Assembly (NCBI GenBank): GCA_964343305.1
Contig: CAYFJO010000639.1
Location: 1-5,344 of the forward strand
Direction: 5' to 3'
Source of the DNA: CAYFJO01 sp964343305
GTDB taxonomy: Bacteria > Planctomycetota > Planctomycetia > Pirellulales > Pirellulaceae
Length of the DNA: 5,344 nt
Position numbers and translations under genes: made by a program. Each line of letters opens with the position of its first letter. Positions within the stretch are counted from its first letter, which is position 1. Under the pieces are notes generated by a model that was given only the letters and a program-made list of their open reading frames with translations, was not told where the DNA came from and made no database searches. Positions 1 through 5,344 of the stretch are shown here, piece after piece.

Positions 1-83
1 ACACACGGCGGCCGGAAGCCCACCAGTATCACACGCCAAACGAACCAACAGACAGCCCCGGCTAAGAACCGCTCACCACTCCC

Positions 84-96
84 GCGGCGTAGCCGC
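84..96. repeat. Short perfect inverted repeat (hairpin)
   Basis: GCGGC at 84-88 and GCCGC at 92-96 are perfect reverse complements around a 3-base loop (GTA). The hairpin lies five bases from the larger hairpin at 102-129, so the two form a tandem pair downstream of the tRNA gene. There is no T-run beside it, so it is not a classical terminator on its own. It may be part of a dispersed intergenic repeat or a 3' processing or protection structure. Confidence 0.5.
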
Positions 97-101
97 TTCG
101 T

Positions 102-129
102 CCAACCCCCTTAAAAACTAAGGGGTTGG
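102..129 (-). terminator. Hairpin downstream of tRNA-Arg, possible terminator
   Basis: Arms at 102-113 and 119-129 pair over 11 base pairs with one bulged C (one of the five Cs at 106-110) and a 5-base loop at 114-118. Read on the minus strand it lies 36 bases after the tRNA 3' end, a natural place for transcription to stop. The T-rich stretch sits in the loop rather than after the stem, and no U-tract follows in either direction. Intrinsic termination is therefore plausible but unproven; a structured repeat element is the alternative. Confidence 0.4.
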
Positions 130-165
130 GCACTGAATTTCCTCGTTTATCGCCGATTGGCCAAG

Positions 166-239
166 CACGCCCAGCAGGATTCGAACCTGCGACCTGCGGA
201 TTAGAAGTCCGCTGCTCTATCCAACTGAGCTATGGGCGC
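166..239 (-). tRNA. tRNA-Arg (anticodon UCU)
   Basis: Read on the minus strand this is a complete 74-base cloverleaf. The acceptor arms GCGCCCA and TGGGCGT pair with a G-U at the first position. The D arm is GCTC/GAGC. The anticodon arm GCGGA/TCCGC encloses the loop CTTCTAA, giving anticodon TCT at 205-203, which reads AGA and AGG codons. The T arm is GCAGG/CCTGC with the loop TTCGAAT. The discriminator base is G. The CCA end is not encoded, since CTT follows, and must be added by the CCA-adding enzyme. A good promoter lies directly upstream (255-282). I see no duplicated tRNA 3' end that would mark an integrated element. Confidence 0.97.
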
Positions 240-254
240 ATTTATGGATGGCGA

Positions 255-282
255 ATTAAAGGAATGTTCCGGCTCCCTTCAA
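255..282 (-). promoter_or_regulatory. Predicted sigma-70-type promoter of the tRNA gene
   Basis: On the minus strand TTGAAG (282-277) and TTTAAT (260-255) match the -35 and -10 consensus at 4 of 6 and 5 of 6 positions with a 16-base spacer. Transcription would begin near 248, about nine bases before the mature tRNA 5' end at 239, leaving a short leader for RNase P. The spacing and placement make this a convincing call without experimental support. Confidence 0.55.
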
Positions 283-290
283 CTCAGCCG

Positions 291-319
291 TAGTCATTTT
301 ACTCTCTCTGGTCAATAAT
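291..319 (+). promoter_or_regulatory. Possible promoter of the repeat-protein gene
   Basis: TAGTCA (291-296) and AATAAT (314-319) match the -35 and -10 boxes at 4 of 6 and 5 of 6 positions with a 17-base spacer. The predicted start near 326 would give a leader of only about 16 bases that still contains the AGGAG site at 331-335. It is diverging from, and partly interleaved with, the tRNA promoter region. Matches of this quality also occur by chance. Confidence 0.3.
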
Positions 320-341
320 TGGCAGGAGCCAGGAGTTCCTC

Positions 342-764
342 ATGAGCAGAATTACAATGTCCCTTGTGATTGCATTTGTGTTTCTTAGCGCAAACATTGC
401 TCGATCGGATATGCGTATTCGCAAAGGCGGATCGAGTTGGGCCACGATCGAGGACGGTGGTACCATTCGTGTTGGTGGGAGTTCGGTTGGCACGTTTGAA
501 AGTGATGGGACTGTGCGCAAAGATGGTAGTTCGATCGGCAAGGTTGAATCAAACGGGACCATACGTCGAGGCGGCAGTTCGATTGGCAAGATCGAATCAA
601 ACGGGACGCTTCGAAAAGGCGGAAGCTCAGTCGGAAAAATCGAGTCCGGTGGCACGATTCGAAAGGGTGGCTCGTCGTGGGGAACCGCGTCGAATTGTTG
701 CGGTCAATTCGACAAGATGCGTCGCGTTGCGGCTGTGTTGGTGTTTTTTACAGACGAATTTTGA
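342..764 (+). CDS. Small secreted repeat protein, '5-fold beta-flower'-like
   Basis: The 140-residue product begins with a likely Sec signal peptide: a basic start (MSR) and a hydrophobic core at residues 7-20, with cleavage probably near residue 22. Residues 26-105 are five 16-residue repeats with consensus I-R-x-G-G-S-S-x-G-x-I-E-S-x-G-T. A sixth partial copy (106-115) and a tail with a CC pair (119-120) and a hydrophobic stretch (VAAVLVFF) follow. The first and last copies carry Trp after GGSS, the inner ones Val or Ile. The pattern fits the family named 5-fold beta-flower protein, thought to form a toroid of short strands; I assign this from memory of the repeat. No enzyme motif is visible and the molecular function is unknown. 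The start is supported by AGGAG at 331-335, six bases before the ATG. The SDR gene follows after 52 bases on the same strand and may be co-transcribed, although no functional link is evident. Confidence 0.85.
   Translation: MSRITMSLVIAFVFLSANIARSDMRIRKGGSSWATIEDGGTIRVGGSSVGTFESDGTVRKDGSSIGKVESNGTIRRGGSSIGKIESNGTLRKGGSSVGKIESGGTIRKGGSSWGTASNCCGQFDKMRRVAAVLVFFTDEF
417..686 (+). repeat. 48-bp imperfect tandem repeat inside the secreted protein gene
   Basis: Five full 48-base units (417-464, 465-512, 513-560, 561-608, 609-656) and a 30-base partial unit (657-686) encode the 16-residue repeats. The units have diverged, but some pieces remain identical: the same 14-mer starting GAATCAAACG occurs at 546-559 and 594-607, exactly 48 bases apart. 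Since 48 is a multiple of three, the other reading frames also look repetitive. Confidence 0.9.
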
Positions 765-805
765 AGTCCCAAGAACCATCGAGCATTTCGCAGTTTCTAA
801 GGTTC

Positions 806-809
806 GGAG
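806..809 (+). promoter_or_regulatory. Shine-Dalgarno site fixing the SDR start
   Basis: GGAG lies seven bases before the ATG at 817. The SDR frame is open as far back as 370, across the repeat gene, so this site decides the start. It places the first residue just before the Rossmann fold, as expected for the family. Confidence 0.65.
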
Positions 810-816
810 CAAACTT

Positions 817-1605
817 ATGGACCTGCAACTGACAGACAAAATCGCCATTGTAACCGGTGGCTCGAAAGGAATCGGCGAAGGCATCGTGCGTTCGCTGTTG
901 GCCGAAGGTGCGAAGGTAGTGAATGTGAATCGCGCGGGCGAGGAAGGTGAACGGCTGGAAGCTGAGTTTGCCGAATCGGGCACGTGCCGCTTTCTGGCTG
1001 GCGACTTGTGCGACATGGAAGCATGCCGGCAGGCGGTTGAGTTTGCCATCGAATGTTTTGGTCGCATCGACATCCTCGTGAATAATGCGGGGGTCAACGA
1101 CGGCATCGGCCTGGATGCCGGTCCGGACAAGTTCAACGAATCGCTGCGAAAGAACCTCGTACATTACTATGCGATGGTTCACTTCTCGCTGGACGAGTTG
1201 AAGAAGAATCAAGGCGTGATCATCAACATCGGTTCCAAAGTCGCCGTAACCGGACAAGGCAGCACGTCGGGTTATGCGGCGGCAAAAGGGGCTGTCAACA
1301 GTCTCACGCGCGAGTGGGCCGTCGATCTCGCTGCGGATGGAGTGCGTGTCAACGCTGTGCTGCCAGCGGAAGCCTGGACGCCGCTCTATGACAAGTGGCT
1401 CAAGACTCTGCCCAATCCGAACGAGATCAAACGCCAAATCGAACAAGCCATTCCGCTGGGCCACCGCTTTACGACGGTCGAAGAGATGGCAGACATGGTG
1501 GTCTTCCTGGCCTCGCCCAGGTCAAGCCATACGACGGGACAGATTATCTACGTCGATGGCGGTTATACGCACTTCGACCGCAAGTATACGGCGGTATCCA
1601 GTTAG
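817..1605 (+). CDS. SDR-family dehydrogenase, probable L-fucose dehydrogenase
   Basis: The 262-residue classical short-chain dehydrogenase has normal family length. It shows the nucleotide-binding TGGSKGIG (13-20), NNAG (89-92) and the catalytic tetrad N113, S140, Y153 and K157 (YAAAK). Diagnostic stretches such as NNAGVNDGIGLDAG (89-102), the H-Y-Y pair after N113 (116-118), VTGQGSTSGY (144-153), PLGHRFTT (213-220) and the end VDGGYTHFDR (246-255) match my memory of bacterial L-fucose dehydrogenases, which oxidise L-fucose to L-fuconolactone in the non-phosphorylating route. Asn-Arg at 38-39 after the second strand, instead of Asp, leaves NADP use open. The enzyme should be cytoplasmic. The start at 817 rather than an upstream one is set by the GGAG at 806-809 and the family N-terminus. 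No fuconolactonase, fuconate dehydratase or fucose transporter is in the window, so the substrate is inferred from sequence alone; another aldose is possible. Confidence 0.9.
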   Translation: MDLQLTDKIAIVTGGSKGIGEGIVRSLLAEGAKVVNVNRAGEEGERLEAEFAESGTCRFLAGDLCDMEACRQAVEFAIECFGRIDILVNNAGVNDGIGLDAGPDKFNESLRKNLVHYYAMVHFSLDELKKNQGVIINIGSKVAVTGQGSTSGYAAAKGAVNSLTREWAVDLAADGVRVNAVLPAEAWTPLYDKWLKTLPNPNEIKRQIEQAIPLGHRFTTVEEMADMVVFLASPRSSHTTGQIIYVDGGYTHFDRKYTAVSS

Positions 1606-1625
1606 CGCCACGACCGTCTCTCGCA

Positions 1626-2711
1626 TTATGGACGAACGGCGACTCGAATCACTTCGCTCGACATGGCTCGACGGATGGCATCGTTGACATCCGTCAATCG
1701 ATATTCCACGTCGATGAGTTCTTCGAACGGATACTCCGAACGAGCCTCACCAAGGAATTGAAGCGCCACCGCGAGATCTTTCGGAGTATAGTTATGGACG
1801 CCTTCGATTCTCAACAGTTTGCGAACGATTCGTTCGGGCGTCACAGCAATTGGATCGGTGGGAAACACCGTGCCAACGAGAATCAGTCGTCCGCCGATTC
1901 GTAGCAAGTCCAACGACTGCTCAATCGCGGAGTTGGCTCCGGACATCTCCAAAGCGATATCCGCACCTCGTCCATCCGTCATCGCTTGCACTCGTTCTTG
2001 AATCGAACCATCCGATGCGTTGACCGACAACGTCGCGCCGAATGATTCTGCCAATTCCCGTCGCGACGACACGATGTCGGAAACGATCACCGTTTTCGCT
2101 CCGAATCTTCGCGACATCGCCGCGGCAGTCAGCCCCAGCATTCCGGCGCCGTGAATGACGATCGTTTTGTCGCGGCAATTGCCGGAAACACGCAGCGCCG
2201 CCGCGACAGTTGCTGTGGCGCAGTTCGCGGGACACGCGACCACGTCTGGAATTGCATCGGGAACTTTGACAACGGCCGTGCCGCGTGACAAATGACAATG
2301 CTCGGCCAAGCCGCCACTCAGCGGGTATTTGCCATCGATGACTTCGTGCCCGTATTTGATCAGTTCGACGCACTTTTGTGGCAGGCTCGCTTGGCAATAG
2401 AAACACTCGCCACACGATGCGGCCACAGACCAGGTAATGCGATCACCAATGCTTATTGTCTTTCCGGCAACATCTCGCAATTCGCTACCAAGTTCGACAA
2501 TGTGACCGATGATTTCGTGGCCCAGGATGGTCGGCCCGGCTACTGGGCGATCCCCACGGACAGTATGCAAATCACTGCCACAAATGGTGCAACAAGAAAT
2601 CTTGACGAGCGCCTCGCCTCGCTTCAATTCCGGCAACAAAAACGATTTCACTTCGAGGCGGTCGTTTTTTCCGTCGAACACGGCTGCACGAGATGAAGGC
2701 GGCGGTTTCAT
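1626..2711 (-). CDS. Zinc-dependent alcohol dehydrogenase, phosphonate-associated HpnZ type
   Basis: The 361-residue protein is a medium-chain dehydrogenase (GroES-like domain, then Rossmann domain). Likely catalytic zinc ligands are C44 (in CGSDLH), H65-E66 (in GHE) and C160 or C164. The structural zinc site is complete with C100, C103, C106 and C114. The cofactor loop GAGMLG is at 188-193, and D212 at the end of the second strand points to NAD. The stretch around 161-172 (PANCATATVAAA) and the phnX neighbour suggest the clade called HpnZ, named for repeated association with phosphonate breakdown. Its substrate is not established. It may oxidise a hydroxyphosphonate such as 2-hydroxyethylphosphonate to phosphonoacetaldehyde for PhnX, or reduce the acetaldehyde PhnX releases. 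Its ATG overlaps the phnX stop (ATGA at 2711-2708), indicating translational coupling. It is the last gene of the operon and ends 20 bases from the convergent SDR gene. Confidence 0.92.
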   Translation of the reverse strand: MKPPPSSRAAVFDGKNDRLEVKSFLLPELKRGEALVKISCCTICGSDLHTVRGDRPVAGPTILGHEIIGHIVELGSELRDVAGKTISIGDRITWSVAASCGECFYCQASLPQKCVELIKYGHEVIDGKYPLSGGLAEHCHLSRGTAVVKVPDAIPDVVACPANCATATVAAALRVSGNCRDKTIVIHGAGMLGLTAAAMSRRFGAKTVIVSDIVSSRRELAESFGATLSVNASDGSIQERVQAMTDGRGADIALEMSGANSAIEQSLDLLRIGGRLILVGTVFPTDPIAVTPERIVRKLLRIEGVHNYTPKDLAVALQFLGEARSEYPFEELIDVEYRLTDVNDAIRRAMSSEVIRVAVRP

Positions 2712-3481
2712 AGTCTTTCGAGTACGTCAGGCAAACTAGCGACCGAATCGATCACAACGTGAGCGCCGGCGAGTTGAAGTTTTTCTTCAACCGTCTGGCG
2801 GCGGCTTGTCCGCTCGGCCGGATCAAGCGTCTGAAGTTGTTCACTCGTTAGTCCCATGTTGTTGCTCGTCTCCGTCACGCCGACAGCAAAGACACTGGCG
2901 TTGCGTGCGGCGACGATATCGGGAATCGTGTCACCAACTTTGACGACGGCCGACGCTGGGAACACGCCCGTTGCTTCCATGCTTCGGAAAATCATCCAGG
3001 GAGCGGGCCGGCCCGCACGTACTTCGTCAGCACAAATTGTGCAGTCAGGCTCCAATCCTTGCTCGCGAAGCGATGCCAACACAGGCGTCGTCACTTCGCG
3101 CGGATAGCCGGTCGACGTGGCGATCGCTATCCCGGCTTCGCGCAGCGTTGCGACGCACTCAGTGACGCCGGGAATGAGTTCGGTGTATCGACCGGCAACG
3201 TCTTTCTGCAACGGGACAAACGCTTTGTAAATGTAGTCGACGTCCTCTTCCTTCCAGGCTCGCTTGTGTTCGGCTTGCCACTGCTGGGCGACTTCCGGCA
3301 ACTTGAACAGTTCGCGGATGTGATCTCGTTTGTGCAAGCCCATCGGTCCACGCGCTTGAGGCTCCGTCAGCGTAATGCCCATCTGCGAAAACGCTTCGAC
3401 AAACGCGACAATCGGCGCGAAACAGCCGTGGTCGATAATCGTGCCAGCCATATCGAAGACAACGAGCTTGATGTTGGTCAT
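2708..3481 (-). CDS. phnX: Phosphonoacetaldehyde hydrolase (phosphonatase)
   Basis: The 257-residue HAD-superfamily enzyme hydrolyses the C-P bond of phosphonoacetaldehyde to give acetaldehyde and phosphate in the cytoplasm. All phosphonatase hallmarks are present: DMAGT at 10-14 with nucleophile D10, MGLHKRDH at 47-54 with the Schiff-base lysine K51 plus M47 and H54, STGYPRE at 123-129, AGRPAPW at 156-162 with R158, and KVGDT plus D188 (181-188) for magnesium binding. These align with the Bacillus cereus enzyme at a constant offset of two residues (D12, K53, H56, R160, D186, D190). The C-terminal GAH at 239-241 is also typical. Having K51 separates it from phosphonatase-like HADs lacking the imine lysine. 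The start lies 9 bases after the transporter stop without a clear Shine-Dalgarno site, so translation may depend on coupling. It overlaps the downstream dehydrogenase by four bases. No aminotransferase phnW accompanies it. Confidence 0.96.
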   Translation of the reverse strand: MTNIKLVVFDMAGTIIDHGCFAPIVAFVEAFSQMGITLTEPQARGPMGLHKRDHIRELFKLPEVAQQWQAEHKRAWKEEDVDYIYKAFVPLQKDVAGRYTELIPGVTECVATLREAGIAIATSTGYPREVTTPVLASLREQGLEPDCTICADEVRAGRPAPWMIFRSMEATGVFPASAVVKVGDTIPDIVAARNASVFAVGVTETSNNMGLTSEQLQTLDPAERTSRRQTVEEKLQLAGAHVVIDSVASLPDVLERL

Positions 3482-3490
3482 TTTGAAACT

Positions 3491-4774
3491 TCATGCGTCC
3501 TTGGGTAGGCGGCGGGAGTAATAGGTGATCAGCGTGATCGTCACCGCCAGTGATGCAATGGAAACCACCGTGGATGCATTGACGAACAGCGCCAGGAAAT
3601 CGACTTTGATATTACCAAAGTTGCGTGCGAGCATGATAGCGACGTAGCCGAGATATCCGGCTGCGTCGGCCAGGTACATCAGATAACCGATGTTTCCCGG
3701 TTCGCGGAACGCCGCGATAAACCGTTCAAAAATCGTAGTATGAAAAGCGATGTAGGGAATGTACAAGCCCAACCCGCTCAGCACCATGAAGGCAAACGGG
3801 CCCAACCAACCTTGCCAATGACCGGCCAATGACATTAGCACGAGAATGAATCCGCATCCAACCAGGCAGAGCGACCCGAGCAAGGCCGACCGATTGCTCG
3901 AAATACAAATCGCCGCGCCGTTGATCACGACGACGCCCAACGCGACCAACATTTCCGATTGCGTGAATATCGCCGGTTCGCCGCGCTCACCCAGTTGCGC
4001 CCAAATCTCGACGCCAAAATCGTCACGGATACTGCGCATGATCGTCAGCAAGATGTAAATCGCGATGATGCACGAAAGCCCGAACGCGTGGCGGCGAAAC
4101 AAATCCCATCGTTGGGCACGCGTCATAGGCAGACGCTCCGATCGACGTGCGATGTCATCGCTGGTCGGTTTGGGAATCTGGTTGAGCATCCATACAAAAA
4201 AAAGCAACGGCACAACGAACAATAGGCCCGTCAGGAACGGCATCCAGAATTCGGAGACGCTAAACCGCTCGATCATTGTCCGGCCGATCGACTTCACAAC
4301 GCCGGACGAGATAATCATGCTTGTGGTGAGACCCGCAATTAACGCTTCGGTCACCTTGCGGCCTTCGAGAAATCCCAATACCAGTCCAAAGACCATTCCC
4401 AGTGGTAGCCCGTTCAAGAAGAGCATCACGACGTTGTAAGGCGGCGGCGTGATTGCAAACAAAAGCAACGCGAGTTCCGCGATTCCGATCAACACCAGGA
4501 TACTGGCCGCGCGCCGCGCCGCGGAGATTTCCGAAACAAATTTGATGCCGATGAACTTGGAGAGTGTGTAGCCCAGAATTTGAGATGCGATCAACACTGG
4601 CTTGAAGGCGACAACTCCAAACTTGAAATCTTCGAACGTGCCTGCGCCGATCGGTTTGCGGAACGAGTACATGCAGAAGTAGGTGCCGAAGGCGGCCACG
4701 ATGCAATACAGCGAAAATACTTGCGGGCTGGTTTGTTCGAGTTTTTTCGTGATGGTGGATGGTTGGCGAGTCAT
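3491..4774 (-). CDS. 12-helix MFS-type transporter (DUF5690-like), candidate phosphonate importer
   Basis: The 427-residue inner-membrane protein has about twelve hydrophobic helices in two halves, split by a charged loop near residues 200-228. It resembles proteins annotated DUF5690, an MFS-like family without a proven substrate; this assignment is from memory. Helix 1 carries YSFRKP (36-41), and helix 7 carries R247 and R250 (MRSIRDD at 246-252). This mirrors the organophosphate:phosphate antiporters such as GlpT, where one arginine in helix 1 and one in helix 7 bind the phosphate group. With phnX only 9 bases downstream, import of a phosphonate or its breakdown intermediate is a reasonable inference. 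The frame stays open upstream to 5155, but that part lies antisense to the VOC gene and is not membrane-like, so I chose the ATG at 4774. No Shine-Dalgarno site precedes it. It is the first gene of the three-gene operon. Confidence 0.88.
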   Translation of the reverse strand: MTRQPSTITKKLEQTSPQVFSLYCIVAAFGTYFCMYSFRKPIGAGTFEDFKFGVVAFKPVLIASQILGYTLSKFIGIKFVSEISAARRAASILVLIGIAELALLLFAITPPPYNVVMLFLNGLPLGMVFGLVLGFLEGRKVTEALIAGLTTSMIISSGVVKSIGRTMIERFSVSEFWMPFLTGLLFVVPLLFFVWMLNQIPKPTSDDIARRSERLPMTRAQRWDLFRRHAFGLSCIIAIYILLTIMRSIRDDFGVEIWAQLGERGEPAIFTQSEMLVALGVVVINGAAICISSNRSALLGSLCLVGCGFILVLMSLAGHWQGWLGPFAFMVLSGLGLYIPYIAFHTTIFERFIAAFREPGNIGYLMYLADAAGYLGYVAIMLARNFGNIKVDFLALFVNASTVVSIASLAVTITLITYYSRRLPKDA

Positions 4775-4821
4775 GGTGATTGATGTAGTGTAAACGACGC
4801 ACCATCTTTTGGAGACCAACC
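4775..4821. promoter_or_regulatory. Divergent intergenic region driving the phosphonate operon and the VOC gene
   Basis: Only 47 bases separate the two divergent start codons, so promoters for both directions must lie here or reach into the neighbouring genes. Weak -10-like matches exist, such as TACACT at 4792-4787 on the minus strand, but no well-spaced -35 partner goes with it. I see no clear Pho box or long palindrome. The region is regulatory by position only. Confidence 0.4.
4811..4814 (+). promoter_or_regulatory. Shine-Dalgarno site of the VOC gene
   Basis: GGAG lies seven bases before the ATG at 4822. It favours this start over the second in-frame methionine at residue 13. Confidence 0.6.
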
Positions 4822-5295
4822 ATGGCCGAGCCTGCACCGAATGCCGTTCCCGAAGGCATGAATACGCTGACGACCCATCTGTGGTACAACGGCAACTGTG
4901 GTCAGGCGGTAGAGTTCTACCAAAAGGCACTGGGCGCGGAACTCGCGGCTCCCGTGGTGCCAACTCCCGACGGCAAAGGTGTCTTGCGCGCGATGCTTCA
5001 AATCGGCAACTCGCACGTGATGATGGCCGATGTGTGGCCCGGCCAGTACGAAACCGGTCCCAGCGGAAGCGCCACATCCAGCATGTGGGTTTATGTCGAA
5101 GATTGCGACGCGTTGTTTGATCAAGCGACCGAGGCCGGCTGCGAAGTGATCGCACCGATGGCGGACATGTTTTGGGGGGACCGGGTCGGCAAAGTCAAAG
5201 ACCCGTTCGATCACTGCTGGGCAATCGCGTCACACAAGTGGATCTACACTCCCGAAGAGATTCAGCAGGGGCAGGCTGAATGGCTCAAATCGTAG
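4822..5295 (+). CDS. VOC-family (glyoxalase/bleomycin resistance fold) protein, PhnB-like
   Basis: The 157-residue cytoplasmic protein has the vicinal oxygen chelate fold of two beta-alpha-beta-beta-beta modules. The first starts near residue 17 (THLWYNG, then the helix AVEFYQKALGA at 29-39), the second near 87 (SMWVYVEDCDALFDQA at 87-102). The segment FWGDRVGKVKDPF (117-129), followed by H131 and the C-terminal TPEEI (143-147), is typical of the PhnB-like subgroup. No reaction is established for this subgroup, and in E. coli the PhnB product is not known to be needed for phosphonate use, so its position beside a phosphonatase operon may be chance. It diverges from the transporter gene across 47 bases. 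The start is supported by GGAG at 4811-4814. I cannot tell whether it is a metal enzyme or a binding protein. Confidence 0.9.
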   Translation: MAEPAPNAVPEGMNTLTTHLWYNGNCGQAVEFYQKALGAELAAPVVPTPDGKGVLRAMLQIGNSHVMMADVWPGQYETGPSGSATSSMWVYVEDCDALFDQATEAGCEVIAPMADMFWGDRVGKVKDPFDHCWAIASHKWIYTPEEIQQGQAEWLKS

Positions 5296-5344
5296 CTGTC
5301 CCTTCTATGAATTCGCATGTCCGGAGGTTGTTATTTTTGCTATT

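Larger units (their letters stand above)
1..165. other. Non-coding spacer downstream of the tRNA gene
   Basis: I see no credible gene on either strand. The stretch holds two adjacent inverted repeats (84-96 and 102-129, listed separately) in the region that follows the minus-strand tRNA gene. The rest, 1-83 and 130-165, shows no motif I can name. The hairpin-rich text looks like a dispersed intergenic repeat of the kind found in planctomycete genomes, but this is an impression and only a genome-wide copy count could confirm it. A gene ending to the left of the window cannot be ruled out. Confidence 0.5.

Noticed and set aside
166..239. The tRNA gene as an integration site for a mobile element.
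   Set aside because: No integrase, no repeated tRNA 3' end and no transposase are in the window.
299..655. A repetitive, proline-rich antisense open frame across the repeat gene.
   Set aside because: It is the mirror of the 48-base repeats, which are a multiple of three and so look repetitive in every frame. It has no upstream ribosome site or known family.
417..686. A CRISPR-like array suggested by regular 48-base spacing.
   Set aside because: There are no unique spacers between identical repeats. The units are continuous, diverged and in frame within a protein gene.
370..816. An upstream extension of the SDR reading frame by 149 residues, overlapping the repeat gene.
   Set aside because: It lies out of frame over a gene with a signal peptide, repeats and a good Shine-Dalgarno site. 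The SDR family begins near 817, where GGAG precedes an ATG. The open frame results from the 48-base repeat keeping frames stop-free.
4775..4821. A Pho box or a clear promoter in the divergent region.
   Set aside because: Fragments such as GTGTAAAC recall part of a Pho box, but no two properly spaced direct repeats are present and the -35/-10 matches are weak.
4775..5155. A 127-residue N-terminal extension of the transporter.
   Set aside because: It is antisense to the VOC gene, is rich in Arg and Ser, and has no membrane or domain signal. The MFS-like sequence begins after the ATG at 4774.
5296..5344. A possible gene start after GGAGG at 5323-5327.
   Set aside because: No start codon follows at a workable distance before the window ends.

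Overview
The window is 5344 bases of compact bacterial chromosome with moderate GC. It has one tRNA gene and six confident protein genes. The best guess for the source is a planctomycete of the Pirellulaceae/Rhodopirellula type. That rests on the style of the hairpin-rich spacer next to the tRNA, the mix of gene families (a repeat 'beta-flower' secreted protein, a DUF5690-like transporter, an HpnZ-like dehydrogenase) and the patchy use of Shine-Dalgarno sites. It is an inference, because no marker gene settles the taxonomy.

Layout from left to right. Positions 1-165 are non-coding and carry two neighbouring hairpins (84-96 and 102-129). A tRNA-Arg(UCU) gene lies on the minus strand at 166-239, with a convincing promoter just upstream of it at 255-282. 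Two genes then run on the plus strand: a small secreted protein made of five 16-residue repeats (342-764), and an SDR dehydrogenase that closely resembles L-fucose dehydrogenases (817-1605). Three genes run convergently on the minus strand: a 12-helix MFS-type transporter (4774-3491), a phosphonoacetaldehyde hydrolase phnX (3481-2708) and a zinc alcohol dehydrogenase of the phosphonate-associated HpnZ type (2711-1626). Divergent from the transporter is a PhnB-like VOC-fold protein on the plus strand (4822-5295).

The main biological unit is the minus-strand trio. Its genes are separated by 9 bases and by a 4-base ATGA overlap, so they almost certainly form one operon. PhnX keeps the full catalytic set of true phosphonatases and should split phosphonoacetaldehyde into acetaldehyde and phosphate. 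The transporter has arginines in helices 1 and 7, placed much as in the organophosphate antiporters (GlpT type), so it may import a phosphonate. The dehydrogenase could either make phosphonoacetaldehyde from a hydroxyphosphonate or reduce the acetaldehyde product. Both ends of the operon lie in the window, and it has no PhnW transaminase, no FAD oxidoreductase, no ABC transporter and no regulator. This makes it an unusually small phosphonate-use cassette and the most interesting item here.

The SDR gene points to oxidative L-fucose use. The rest of that pathway is not in the window.
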